A DNA stretch of 34,603 nt from Ktedonobacterales bacterium (GTDB lineage: Bacteria; Chloroflexota; Ktedonobacteria; Ktedonobacterales; JADMIN01), in the NCBI GenBank assembly GCA_025935195.1, contig JAICVS010000033.1, positions 1-34,603 of the forward strand, read 5' to 3'. Within the stretch, counting starts at the first letter, position 1. Each line of letters opens with the position of its first letter. A program made the position numbers and the translations under genes. Under the pieces are notes generated by a model. It saw nothing but the letters and a program-made list of their open reading frames with translations. It had not been told where the DNA came from and made no database searches. This document shows, in pieces, positions 1 through 8,797 of the stretch.

Positions 1-190
1 CGGTGATCGTGTAGAACACCGAGCCGAAGAGGTTGGTGCTGGGGCCGTAGGCGTTGTTGACATACTCGAACGCCTGGATGCCGAGGAATGTCCCGCCGAG
101 CACGATGGTGCCGATCAGGCCGAGGATGAGGCCGCGGCCATGCGCCACTTCTTCTTCGTGCGTTTCGGTCGGAGTCACGACGGCGCTCAT
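1..190 (-). CDS. ctaE: Cytochrome c oxidase subunit III (partial)
   Basis: This is the N-terminal part of a heme-copper oxidase subunit III; the 3' end lies beyond the window edge. About 17 polar residues (TETHEEEVAHGRG) are followed by a membrane helix and the family signature FLGIQAFEY and NLFGSVFYTIT. These match the third helix and the following loop of ordinary subunit III. ATG at 190 has a good AGAGGA site just upstream and the leader continues directly from the subunit IV-like gene. The start therefore looks real, and the usual first two helices are absent, as in five-helix versions of the subunit. Subunit III supports proton uptake and stability of subunit I. It is the last visible gene of the cta/ccm cluster, far from ctaC and ctaD. 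Confidence 0.85.
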   Translation of the reverse strand, partial: MSAVVTPTETHEEEVAHGRGLILGLIGTIVLGGTFLGIQAFEYVNNAYGPSTNLFGSVFYTIT

Positions 191-247
191 GGTGTAAGTT
201 TCCTCTTCTTCCAGGGGACGTTACGCAATGGGTTCCTCACCCCCCGG

Positions 248-273
248 CCCCCTCGCCCCGCGGGGCAAGGGGG
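248..273. repeat. GC-rich hairpin element between oxidase genes
   Basis: This is an almost perfect palindrome: two 12-base arms (CCCCCTCGCCCC and its partner) around a GC centre, with one C-A mismatch. It lies in the 100-base gap between the subunit IV-like gene and subunit III. The flanking sequence GGGGAGCCAGAGGG (270-283) recurs exactly at 17107-17120, so this looks like a member of an interspersed repeat family rather than a unique terminator. There is no T-run. In the mRNA it would form a strong hairpin that could reduce read-through or stabilise one end. Confidence 0.6.
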
Positions 274-291
274 AGCCAGAGGGGAGCCGCG

Positions 292-765
292 TTAGATGGG
301 CTCGAGGCCCCAGCCGACGATGGAGATGAACACGCCGATGAAGCCGACGACGATCAGCGTGATCGACAGCGTCTCGAAGAGCATCCAGCCGAGGCCGACG
401 ACCGCGGCGGATGCGGCCAGCAGCAGCGGCCAGTAGCTCGGCCCCGGCAGGTGCGGCCCGGCGTGCTCCTCGGCGTGGGCCACGGCGGCGGGCGCGACAG
501 CGAAAGCCGGCTCACGCGCGGCGGCGGCCTGCGGGCGTGTGATGGCGCGCACGGTGCGCGCGAAGCCGATCTCGGCCATCAGCCGATTCGCCTCCTCGAG
601 GTCGCCCGGCTCGTTGCGCACGAGCAGCGATTTGACGTTCTTGAACACCCAGAATTGCTCGGCGTCCAGCGCCTTCGCCAGGGCGTCCAGCTCGCCGTCA
701 TGGCGTATGAAGGTGGCCGTCGCCCCAGTGGGATGGGTGTAGACGACCTCGTAGTTTTCCGGCAT
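292..765 (-). CDS. Cytochrome c oxidase subunit IV-like protein with extra N-terminal domain
   Basis: 157 aa. Residues 108-157 are a two-helix membrane module of the type found in small oxidase subunits: GPSYWPLLLA, then a second helix ending IVGWGLEPI. Residues 1-75 form a separate soluble domain (MPENYEVVYTHPTG, FWVFKNVKSLLVRNE, EEANRLMAEIGFAR) joined by an Ala-rich linker; I do not recognise it. The start is ATG at 765, 8 bases after GAGGAG; an upstream in-frame GTG at 780 overlaps that ribosome site and is unlikely. The position between ccmD and subunit III supports a role as an accessory subunit of the caa3 oxidase. The N-terminal domain could regulate or assemble the enzyme, but that is a guess. 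Confidence 0.7.
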   Translation of the reverse strand: MPENYEVVYTHPTGATATFIRHDGELDALAKALDAEQFWVFKNVKSLLVRNEPGDLEEANRLMAEIGFARTVRAITRPQAAAAREPAFAVAPAAVAHAEEHAGPHLPGPSYWPLLLAASAAVVGLGWMLFETLSITLIVVGFIGVFISIVGWGLEPI

Positions 766-846
766 GACGCATCTCCTCACAACGACGATTGATGGCTCTC
801 TGTCTCTCAGGGTCGCGGGCCGGGCCAGGTCGTGGTCACACGCGGA

Positions 847-1014
847 TCAGCCCTCCCGTCCACCGTCGCGGTCGTGCTCGTCCACGAGCGCGCGCACGGT
901 CTCCAGCTCGGTGCGCACGCCGCGCATGCGCAGCGCCAGCCAGCCGAGATAGGCGAAGAAGCCGAGCCAGACGACGATGTAGGCCGCGATCAAAAATCCG
1001 TTGGCACCTTGCAT
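847..1014 (-). CDS. ccmD: Heme exporter protein CcmD
   Basis: A 55-aa protein: MQGANGFLIAAYIVVWLGF begins one membrane helix (about residues 7-29), followed by a short charged cytoplasmic tail (RMRGVRTELETVRALVDEHD). Size, topology and place directly after ccmC are those of CcmD. CcmD holds heme-loaded CcmE to the CcmABC complex and is needed to release holo-CcmE. The ATG at 1014 has GAGGAG 8 bases upstream. The gap to ccmC is 21 bases, consistent with one operon. Sequence conservation in CcmD is low, so the call rests mainly on size, topology and context. Confidence 0.85.
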   Translation of the reverse strand: MQGANGFLIAAYIVVWLGFFAYLGWLALRMRGVRTELETVRALVDEHDRDGGREG

Positions 1015-1035
1015 ATTGGGAACTCCTCGCAGAGA

Positions 1036-1821
1036 TCAGGCCGACTCGATCCGGGCGCGCAGCCGCTCCGCCTCGGTCTGGAGCCGGTGCAGCCGATAGA
1101 CCTGGATGAGCAGGTAGGCGTACAGCAGCGTAAAGGCGAGCAGCGCGAGCAGCAGCGTCTCCACTACGGCGGGCGGGGCCTGCGGCTCACCACCGAGCGG
1201 GAGCTGCGGCGCGGGGTGCTGTGTGCGCCACCACGTGATCGAGAGGTAGTTGATCGGCACGTCCACAAAGCCGACGATGCCCAGCACCGCCGCCGAGCGC
1301 GCACCGCCCTCGCTCCGCCCCGTGTAGGAGCGCAGCAGCAGATAGCCGACGTAGATGAACCAGAGGATGAGCGTGGTCGTCATGCGCGCGTCCCAGGCCC
1401 ACCACGCGCCCCAGACCGGCCGGCCCCAGAGCGAGCCGGTGACGAGCACGAGCGTGGTAAAGAGCGTGCCGATCTCGGCGTTGGCGCGCGCGATCAGATC
1501 CCAGCGCTCGTCGCGGCGCCACAGATACAGAATGCTGGCCGCGAAGACCACGAAGAAGGCCAGGTACGCCACCCACGCCAGCGGGACGTGGACGTACTCG
1601 ATACGCTGGACATCGCCCTGGATCGCCTCGGTCGGCGCGTAGAAGAACGCCGCCCACAGGGCGAGGATAACGCCGAGCGCGCTGGCGGCGGCGAGGATGT
1701 ACTCGCCGTACGCGCGCAGCGGGCGCAGCACCGGCTCCAGCGCGCGCGCCGGGCCGGTGGCCGGCGCGAGACCGGGCGCCCCACGGGCGGGCGCGGCGGG
1801 AGGTTGACCGACGACATGCAT
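1036..1821 (-). CDS. ccmC: Heme exporter/heme handling protein CcmC
   Basis: 261 aa, six membrane helices. The periplasmic tryptophan-rich WWD signature is present as WGRPVWGAWWAWDARMT, and conserved histidines lie in the flanking loops (for example IEYVHVPLAW). CcmC presents heme to CcmE at the outer face of the membrane. The N-terminus has an about 30-residue Pro/Ala-rich extension before the first helix, longer than in typical CcmC. The start at 1821 follows GAGG and lies 13 bases after the ccmB stop. It is flanked by ccmB and ccmD in the classical A-B-C-D order. Confidence 0.95.
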   Translation of the reverse strand: MHVVGQPPAAPARGAPGLAPATGPARALEPVLRPLRAYGEYILAAASALGVILALWAAFFYAPTEAIQGDVQRIEYVHVPLAWVAYLAFFVVFAASILYLWRRDERWDLIARANAEIGTLFTTLVLVTGSLWGRPVWGAWWAWDARMTTTLILWFIYVGYLLLRSYTGRSEGGARSAAVLGIVGFVDVPINYLSITWWRTQHPAPQLPLGGEPQAPPAVVETLLLALLAFTLLYAYLLIQVYRLHRLQTEAERLRARIESA

Positions 1822-1834
1822 GGCTAAACCACCC

Positions 1835-2517
1835 TCATTCCTCGATCACGTACGCGAACGTGACCGCCGAGATACTGAGAAAGATGACGTCGAACGCGGC
1901 GATCAGCCCCAGCCAGGGGAGATCGCCAGCGAGCGGGCTGATGAGTCCCTGTGTCGCCCGCACCGCGCCGATCACCACCGGCACGATCAGCGGGAAGACC
2001 AGCAGCGGCAGCAGCACCTCGCGCGCGCGCGTGTTGCCGGCGATGGCGGCGAAGAGCGTGCCGATGGCGGCGATGCCGACGGTGCCGAGCAACACGATGG
2101 GGATGATGCCGCCGGTCAGGACGGGCAGATTGTAGATCGCCGCGAAGACCGGCAGCGAGATCAGCTCGACCGCGCCGATGAAAACGAGATTGCCGAGCAG
2201 CTTGGCGGCATAGATCGCTTTGCGGTCCACCGGGCAGAGCAGCAGGCGGTCTAGCGAGCCGTGCTCCTGTTCGGCGGCGAAGGTGCGGCCGAGGCCGAGG
2301 ATGCTGGCGAAGACGAAGGCGATCCAGAGCGCGCCGGGCGCGACGGCGGCGACGTTATCCACGCGCAGGTCGAAGGCGAAGTTGAAGATGACGAGCGCCA
2401 GCAGCGCGAACATGCCCATCGCCATCCAGACCTGGCGGGCGCGCAGCTCGCAGCGCAGATCCTTCCAGAGGATACTGGCGGTTTGCGCACCGAAGCGGCG
2501 CAACGTGATCATCGTGA

Positions 2518-2521
<4 letters not shown>
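1835..2521 (-). CDS. ccmB: Heme exporter permease CcmB
   Basis: 228 aa with about six membrane helices. It shows the CcmB hallmarks ILWKDLRCELRARQ at the N-terminus and the motif FAAEQEHGSLDRLLLCPVDR after the second helix, then a hydrophobic C-terminal half. CcmB is the membrane partner of the CcmA ATPase in the complex that releases holo-CcmE. Its ATG overlaps the ccmA stop codon (ATGA at 2521-2518), so the two are probably translationally coupled and made in equal amounts. Confidence 0.95.
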
Positions 2522-3278
<757 letters not shown>

Positions 3279-3282
<4 letters not shown>

Positions 3283-4715
3283 AAGCGTCCTCCTTCGGCG
3301 CTGTCGTCCGCCGTATGTGCGGCAGCGGAAACCATATCAGCGGCGTCCGTATCGTCGCTCGCCGGCCGGTCGGCGGGTGAACCCGCGCCGGGATGGCCGC
3401 TGGCCGCGATGTCCGCCAGCGCGGACGCGGACGAGAGCGCCACGGCGGGCGCTCCCGCATCGGCCAATTCTCCGACCAGTGCGGCGCGCAATTGGGCGCG
3501 CAGGGCGGCGCGCTCGCGGGCGAACCGCTCGTCCGACATGCCGCCGGCGGCGTGGCGCTTCTCCAGGGCCAGCAGCGCACGCAAGAGGCGCTCGCGCTCG
3601 GCATCCGGGCCGGTGCGTGGGGCATGATCGCGGCGGACGGCGCGCACGGCCGGCGCCAGATTGAGCGCGACGGCGAGATCGCCGCGCCGTAGATAGAGGA
3701 CGGCGAGCGCGGCCAGCAGCGCGGCCAGCAGCAGGCCGAGCGGCACGAGCTGGCGCATGGTAAGGTCGGGATCAACGCCCGCGCGCGGCAGACCAGCCAG
3801 CCCCATCCCCGCCGTCGCGGACGCCGCCAGCCCCGCTTTCGCCACGACGTGATAGGGCTTGCCGCTGGCCGTCACGTCGGGCTTCGCGGCGAAGTCGCGC
3901 GCATCCGCGCGCATCGAGGTCGGCACCAGCGCGACGACATTGTCGGTCGGGTATTCAGCCTTGAAGGCGAAGGACGCGGCCGTCTCGGTGTAGGGGATGT
4001 CGAAGGCGAACGCGAAGACCGATTTGCCGGGCGGGACGGTGGCCGCCGCGCCGAAGCCGGTGGACACCTGCGCGATCTGTACGCCGGAGAAGCCGGCGCC
4101 GAGCGTGAGGTTGGTCGCGCCGTCGGGCAGCGCGAAGCGCAGCAGGTTCATCGGGCGGCCATTGGCGGCGGTGAGGCTGCCGGCGTAGGCCGTCGTGCCG
4201 CTGTTGGCGACGGTGATGAACTCGCCGACGGGGATCAGCCCTTGCTCCTTCTTCGCGCCGCTGAAGAGGACTGTGGCGTTAGAGACGCGCACGGCGGCGT
4301 CGCTGGCGGTCACGTCATAGACGGTCAGTGTCACGCGCTGCGCCGGCCCGCTCGTGAAATCAACCGCGGGCGTGGAGAAGAGACCGCCCTGGTAGCGCGC
4401 ATAGACGGCGTAGGTCGTATCGCCGCTGGTGTCGAGGCTGCCGAAGTGGAAGCCGCCGCGCGCGTCGCTGCGTGTGGTGGCGGCGTCCTGCGCCTTGCCG
4501 GCGATCACCGCTTGCAGCGTGACGGTCTGCCCCGCCAGCGCCGCGTTGCCGTGCGTACCGTTGACGAGCGTGCCGGAGACGGCGCCGGACGTGTCGAGCC
4601 GCGCGCGACCGGCCGCCTGCGCGCCGGAGACGGCGAACGTGAGGGCCAGCGCCAGGGCGGCCGCGGCGAGGATGGGCATGAGGATGGGGGCGAGGAGACG
4701 CCGGCGATGTCGCAC
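3279..4715 (-). CDS. Secreted beta-sandwich membrane protein of the ccm cluster (unknown function)
   Basis: 478 aa. An Arg-rich signal peptide (RHRRRLLAPILMPILAAAAL... cleaved near AQA-AG) is followed by a carboxypeptidase-regulatory-like beta-sandwich (about residues 37-130, with TLVNGT, GQTVTLQAV and DARGGFHFGSL), a second Gly/Ser/Thr-rich extracellular domain, one membrane helix near residues 325-347 (LVPLGLLLAALLAALAVLYL) and a cytoplasmic tail. The tail contains a helical module (LLALEKRHAAGGMSDERFAR) resembling the tails of its neighbours. GTG at 4715 follows GGAAAGGGG; a longer reading would overlap the upstream gene by 56 codons. I do not recognise a named family. Its place between the CcmI-like gene and ccmA suggests a role in holding apocytochrome or heme-handling proteins, but this is inference. 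Confidence 0.75.
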
Positions 4716-4716
4716 G

Positions 4717-5172
4717 CTACACCCCTTTCCGGCGGCGAGCACCCGGCCCGCGCGTAACTGGCTTGTGGCCGTTCGCCGCGTTCGCTGAGTTCGCTGAAGG
4801 CGCCGCTGACCGTGTGCCGGCTGGTGACACTCGCACGGCCGCGCGCCCGTTCGTCGCGCGCAGCGCCGCCAGTTGCGCGTCAATCACGGCATCCAGCTCT
4901 TGCTCGCGCTCGTAGCGCGACTTGAGCGCGGCCAGCGCGCGCCGCTCATACTGCTCGCGCAGGTCGCGGTAATCGCGCTCATCGAGGTTGCCGAGCCGGT
5001 AGTCGAACTCCACGTCGCGCAGCGCATCTTTCGCCGCGCGCTCGCCGTCGTTCGGCGCGTCCAGCTCGCGTTCGGCGCGACGCAGTCGCGCCGCCGCATC
5101 GAGACCGAGCAGCGGATAGATCACGATCAACAGGCCGGAAAGCCCGAGCAGAGCGGCGACGATCAGCCCCAT
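4717..5172 (-). CDS. Short CcmI-like membrane protein
   Basis: 151 aa. One N-terminal membrane helix (GLIVAALLGLSGLLIVIYPL) is followed by a long charged alpha-helical region with the CcmI/NrfG-like pattern DVEFDYRLGNLDERDYRDL, then a disordered Ala/Ser tail. There are no TPRs, so it corresponds only to the N-terminal part of proteobacterial CcmI, which chaperones apocytochrome c for the CcmF/H ligase. Its ATG overlaps the end of ccmH by 10 bases and its stop touches the next gene's ribosome site, so all three are coupled. The function is inferred from topology and position. Confidence 0.65.
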   Translation of the reverse strand: MGLIVAALLGLSGLLIVIYPLLGLDAAARLRRAERELDAPNDGERAAKDALRDVEFDYRLGNLDERDYRDLREQYERRALAALKSRYEREQELDAVIDAQLAALRATNGRAAVRVSPAGTRSAAPSANSANAANGHKPVTRGPGARRRKGV

Positions 5173-5738
5173 GCGTCCGCCCTCCTTGCCGGCCCGGCCG
5201 GCCCGCCGAAGCCTTCCTGTTCGTCCAGCTCGCGGCGCAGCAGCTCGCGGTAGCGCCGCTCCTCTTCCGTGAGCGTCTCGATGGCGGGATCACGTTCGGG
5301 CACAGGTGGATCGCCAGCGGCGCGGCTCGCACGCCACTCGCCGCCGGCGCGGCTCAGGATGAACAGCCCGGCGAGCAGCGCGACGAACGGGCCGAGCCAG
5401 ATGATCGCCGTGAAACCCTGCCTGGGCGGCGTTTCGAGGATGGTATCGCCGTAGTGCGCCTGGAAGTAGCGCAACACCTGATCGTCCGACTGGCCCGAAG
5501 CGAGCTGCTGGCGGATGAGCGAGCGCATCTCCTGCGCGACCGGCGACGAGGACTGCGCGACCGATTCGCCGTTGCAGACGGGGCATTGCAACTGGCTGGC
5601 GACCGCCGTTACATGATCGTCGAGCGATTGCGGCCCACTGGCGCGCGCCAGCGTCACGCCCCAGATCACGGCGACGGCCAGCAGCACGGCGGCGGCGATC
5701 AGCGTCGAGGGGCGGCGCAGTGTGGATGACCAGCTCAT
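5163..5738 (-). CDS. ccmH: Cytochrome c biogenesis protein CcmH
   Basis: 191 aa. The sequence runs N-terminal membrane helix, periplasmic helical domain with the redox motif LQCPVCNGESVAQS (family consensus LRCLVCQNQSIADS), second membrane helix (AIIWLGPFVALLAGLFIL), then a charged tail (LTEEERRYRELLRRELDEQE). CcmH reduces or holds the CxxCH motif of apocytochrome c for heme ligation with CcmF. ATG at 5738 overlaps the ccmF stop (ATGA); earlier in-frame starts lie inside ccmF and encode only a Gly-rich run. The C-terminal extension resembles modules in the next two genes. Confidence 0.93.
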   Translation of the reverse strand: MSWSSTLRRPSTLIAAAVLLAVAVIWGVTLARASGPQSLDDHVTAVASQLQCPVCNGESVAQSSSPVAQEMRSLIRQQLASGQSDDQVLRYFQAHYGDTILETPPRQGFTAIIWLGPFVALLAGLFILSRAGGEWRASRAAGDPPVPERDPAIETLTEEERRYRELLRRELDEQEGFGGPAGPARRADAWG

Positions 5739-7732
5739 ATGGCAGCCACCTCCACCGGCGCGACGCGCGCCGCCTCCACCAGTCGCGCCGCGCGGCGGCG
5801 CTCCGGCCACCAGCAGACGATGCCGCCGGCCAGCATCAGTAGCCCACCGAGCCAGATCAGCGGCACCAGCGGATTGATGAAGACCTTGACGGACGCCTGA
5901 TTGGTCCCCTCGTAGCCGGAGAGGAAGACGTAGAAGTCCTGCGCGCCGTAGGTCGTGATCGAGACGATGCTGGTGGGCTGGCTCTCGAAGCCAGGGAAGA
6001 TGCGCTCGCCCGGCAAGATGTCACCGGCTGGCCGGCCATCGCGCCCAACCGTGAAGCGCGTCGTGATCGTCTGGATGCCGTTCGTCTCGACGCCGCTGAT
6101 GCCGCGATAGGTGAGCGTGTAGCCGGCGACGGTAGCCGTCTGGCCGGTGTGCAGCGTGAAGTCGCGCTCGGTCTGGAACGACTGCGAGCCGATCACGCCG
6201 ACCGCCAGCGCCACCAGCCCCAGGTGGACAAGATAGCCGCCGTAGCGCTGCCGGTGACGCGCGACCAGCATCGCCAGCGCGCGCGGATACCCCTCGCCGT
6301 GGGCGTGGCGCACCCGCACGCCGCGCCACAGCTCGTAGAGGATCGTTCCCGCGACGAGTGTGCAGACGGCGAAGCCCAGGTTGGCCCAGAGGTTGGTGAC
6401 GCCGGCCAGCGGCAGGATGGCGGCGCAGAGTGCGGCGGCGAGCGCGGGCCAGCGGATGTTGCGCCAGACGCTCGCCCACGAGGCGCGCCGCCAGGCCAGC
6501 AGCGGGCCAACGCCCATCACGAAGAGCAGCGCCAGGAAGAGTGGGCCGGTCACCTGCTGGTAGAACGACGCGCCGACGGTCATCGTCTGGCCGCGCACCG
6601 TCTCCGAGAGGATGGGGAAGACCGTACCCCAGAAGACGGCGAAGGCGATGCCAGTGAGCAGGAAGTTGTTGACGAGGAAGCTGCCCTCGCGCGAGACAAC
6701 CGTATCCAGCTCATGCTCGGCGCGTAGGCGTGGCAGGCGGTAGACGAACAGGCCAATCGAGAACGCCACCACCACCGCCAGGAAGACGAGGAAGTACGGG
6801 CCGATGGCCGAATATGAGAACGAATGGACCGAGCTGATGATGCCGCTGCGCACCTCGAAGGTGCCGAAGATCGAGAGCGCGAAGGTCGCCAGCACCAGGC
6901 CGAGGTTCCAGACCTTGAGCGAGCCGCGCCGCTCCTGCACCATCGTCGAATGCAGAAAGGCGGTGGCGGTGAGCCAGGGCAGCAGCGCCGCGTTCTCGAC
7001 CGGATCCCAGCCCCAATAGCCGCCCCAGCCGAGCACGTGATACGCCCACCACATGCCGAGCAGCAGCCCGGTCGTCTGGATGCTCCACGACGCCAGCATC
7101 CAGCGGCGGATGGCGCGCAGCCAGCCGGCATCGAGCCGGCCGGTGATCATCGCGGCGGCGGCGAACGCGAAGGGCACGGAGAAGCTCATGTAGCCCATCA
7201 GCAGCATCGGCGGATGCACCAGCATGCCGGGGTCTTGCAGGATGGGGTTGAGGCCGGCGCCGTCGCTGGGCGCGATGCGCAGGCGGTCGAACGGCGACGA
7301 GACGGCGTTGAGTACCAGCAGGAAGAAGCTCTCGATGCCCATCAGCGCGGCGACGACGAAGGGCATCAGGCCGGCGGGCGTACGGCGATGCGCGAGGACG
7401 GCGATACCCGCGAAGAGCGCGAGCATCAGCGTCCAATAGAGCAGCGAGCCTTCCTGGCCGCCGTAGAAGGCCGAGAGCGTGTACTGCCAGGGCATGGCGC
7501 GGCTGGCGTGCTCGGCGACGTAGCGCACGCCGAAGTCGTGCGTGAGGAAGGATGCCGCCAGCGCGAAGGCGGCGACCAGCAGGAAGGCCGCGACCAGCAG
7601 CACGGAGCGCCGGCCGCTGGCGAGCAGCGCCGGTTTCGCGTAGCGCGCGCCCAGCAGCGACGCCGCCAGCGCGTAGAGCGCGAAGAGCAGCGCCAGCAGT
7701 TGCGCGATCATGCCGAGGTCGGAGAAATGCAC
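5735..7732 (-). CDS. ccmF: Cytochrome c heme lyase CcmF
   Basis: 665 aa, with many membrane helices. The WWD heme-binding signature is intact (GWGGYWGWDPVENAALLPW, near residues 232-250) and conserved His residues flank it. The periplasmic C-terminal domain and last helix (LVPLIWLGGLLMLAGGIVCW) are of normal length for the family. CcmF takes heme from CcmE and attaches it to apocytochrome c with CcmH. GTG at 7732 lies 9 bases after GGGAG. It sits between ccmE and ccmH. Confidence 0.96.
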   Translation of the reverse strand: MHFSDLGMIAQLLALLFALYALAASLLGARYAKPALLASGRRSVLLVAAFLLVAAFALAASFLTHDFGVRYVAEHASRAMPWQYTLSAFYGGQEGSLLYWTLMLALFAGIAVLAHRRTPAGLMPFVVAALMGIESFFLLVLNAVSSPFDRLRIAPSDGAGLNPILQDPGMLVHPPMLLMGYMSFSVPFAFAAAAMITGRLDAGWLRAIRRWMLASWSIQTTGLLLGMWWAYHVLGWGGYWGWDPVENAALLPWLTATAFLHSTMVQERRGSLKVWNLGLVLATFALSIFGTFEVRSGIISSVHSFSYSAIGPYFLVFLAVVVAFSIGLFVYRLPRLRAEHELDTVVSREGSFLVNNFLLTGIAFAVFWGTVFPILSETVRGQTMTVGASFYQQVTGPLFLALLFVMGVGPLLAWRRASWASVWRNIRWPALAAALCAAILPLAGVTNLWANLGFAVCTLVAGTILYELWRGVRVRHAHGEGYPRALAMLVARHRQRYGGYLVHLGLVALAVGVIGSQSFQTERDFTLHTGQTATVAGYTLTYRGISGVETNGIQTITTRFTVGRDGRPAGDILPGERIFPGFESQPTSIVSITTYGAQDFYVFLSGYEGTNQASVKVFINPLVPLIWLGGLLMLAGGIVCWWPERRRAARLVEAARVAPVEVAAI

Positions 7733-7763
7733 GGTCGTTGACTCCCGCGTGGTATGGGCCGCG

Positions 7764-8234
7764 CTACTGGCCGGAGACGCCCGCCACGCCGGGCGTGGCG
7801 GACTGGAACTTCGACGGACACTTGGCGAGCAGGTTTTGCGCCTGGAAGACGCCGTTGCTGCCGAGCTTGCCCTCGACGACGACCTGGATGCCGGGCTGGA
7901 AGATGTCCGGCACGGTGCCGCCGTAGACGACGGGCATCGTCTGCGCGCCGTCGCTGACGGTGAAGCGGATGGTGTGCGCGGCGGCGTCCTTCACCACCGT
8001 ATTGGGCGCGACGGTGCCGGCGACACGCACGCTGCGCGCGGAACAGGTGGTGCAGGCGCGCAGCTCGCGGATGGTCAGGTAATACTCGGCCGAGGCGCCG
8101 GTGTTGGCAAGGACGAGGTAGAGCACCGCGCCGGCCACAGCCAGCCCGGCGAGCACGAAGCTCAGCGGAATCTTGCGCCGCCGGCGCGACGCGCGCGGCG
8201 CCGCCTCCGGCCGGGCAACGGAATCGAGCAGCAC
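7764..8234 (-). CDS. ccmE: Heme chaperone CcmE, Cys/Phe variant
   Basis: 156 aa. After an Arg-rich cytoplasmic stretch and one membrane helix (IPLSFVLAGLAVAGAVLYLVL) comes an OB-fold periplasmic domain with the family motifs VRVAGTV, IRFTVSDGA, VVYGGTVPDIF and VVVEGKL. The heme-attachment motif LAKHxxxY is replaced by LLAKCPSKF: Cys139 replaces His and Phe143 replaces Tyr. An extra CTTC pair (Cys61 and Cys64) lies near the start of the OB fold. Cys-type CcmE is known from Desulfovibrio and some archaea and Gram-positives. GTG at 8234 is chosen because GGAGG is 8 bases upstream; GTG at 8240 is too close to it. Confidence 0.93.
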   Translation of the reverse strand: MLLDSVARPEAAPRASRRRRKIPLSFVLAGLAVAGAVLYLVLANTGASAEYYLTIRELRACTTCSARSVRVAGTVAPNTVVKDAAAHTIRFTVSDGAQTMPVVYGGTVPDIFQPGIQVVVEGKLGSNGVFQAQNLLAKCPSKFQSATPGVAGVSGQ

Positions 8235-8323
8235 GGCCACTCCCTCCAGTCCTCGTCTATCTCTGTCTATCCCGGTATTCGGTTATCTCTCTGTACCACG
8301 TCCCGCGCGGCCGGCCGGTCTCG

Positions 8324-8779
8324 CTACTGGCCCACGCCCGCCTCGAAGATGCCGGTGAGCGCCGCGCCCAGGATGAACGTCACGATGCCCAGCGCCAGGA
8401 TCCAGCGCGGCGCCAGCCGCCAGAGGCGCCCGCGCAGTTTGGCGAGCCGGCGAGCCTCCTGCGCCTGGTACAGCGCCAGCGCGATCATCGCCAGCGCCGC
8501 CGCCGTCTTCACCGCCAGCACCACGACGTAGGCCGTGCCGGCCGCGGGCGACGCCAGCCGGTCGAACACCAGGTACACACCGCTCACCAGCACGACGCCG
8601 ATGCAGACGTGTACCAGCCGGCGGAAGAGCGCCGCCACCGCCGCCGCCGTCTCCGCTGGGGCATGCGTCAAGCGCAGACCCGGCAGGATAGCCAACAAGT
8701 ATACCACGCTGCCGCCTACCCAGACGCTCGCGGCCAGCAGGTGTGCCGCGCGCATCAAGATGGTGAGCAGCGACGGCAT
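8324..8779 (-). CDS. CopD-like four-helix membrane protein
   Basis: 151 aa with about four membrane helices. The N-terminal MRAAHLLAASVWVGGSVVYL and the following FRRLVHVCIGVVLVSGVYL match the copper resistance D (CopD) style domain, with a His in the first helix and another in the second. Members often sit beside cytochrome oxidase or copper genes and may move copper or heme across the membrane. Here it lies between ccdA and ccmE in the same operon, 18 bases after ccdA. It has no strong ribosome site, so coupling to ccdA is likely. Function is inferred from family and place. Confidence 0.7.
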   Translation of the reverse strand: MPSLLTILMRAAHLLAASVWVGGSVVYLLAILPGLRLTHAPAETAAAVAALFRRLVHVCIGVVLVSGVYLVFDRLASPAAGTAYVVVLAVKTAAALAMIALALYQAQEARRLAKLRGRLWRLAPRWILALGIVTFILGAALTGIFEAGVGQ

Positions 8780-8797
8780 AACTGGCCCGCCGCCCGC

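Noticed and set aside
4716..4883. Longer N-terminus for the beta-sandwich ccm protein
   Set aside because: It would read through the end of the CcmI-like gene in another frame as Arg/Thr/Gln-rich sequence; the GTG at 4715 has a ribosome site and begins a signal peptide.
5739..5810. Upstream start for ccmH
   Set aside because: It lies inside ccmF and encodes only a Gly/Ala/Arg run; the ATGA overlap start is clearly better.
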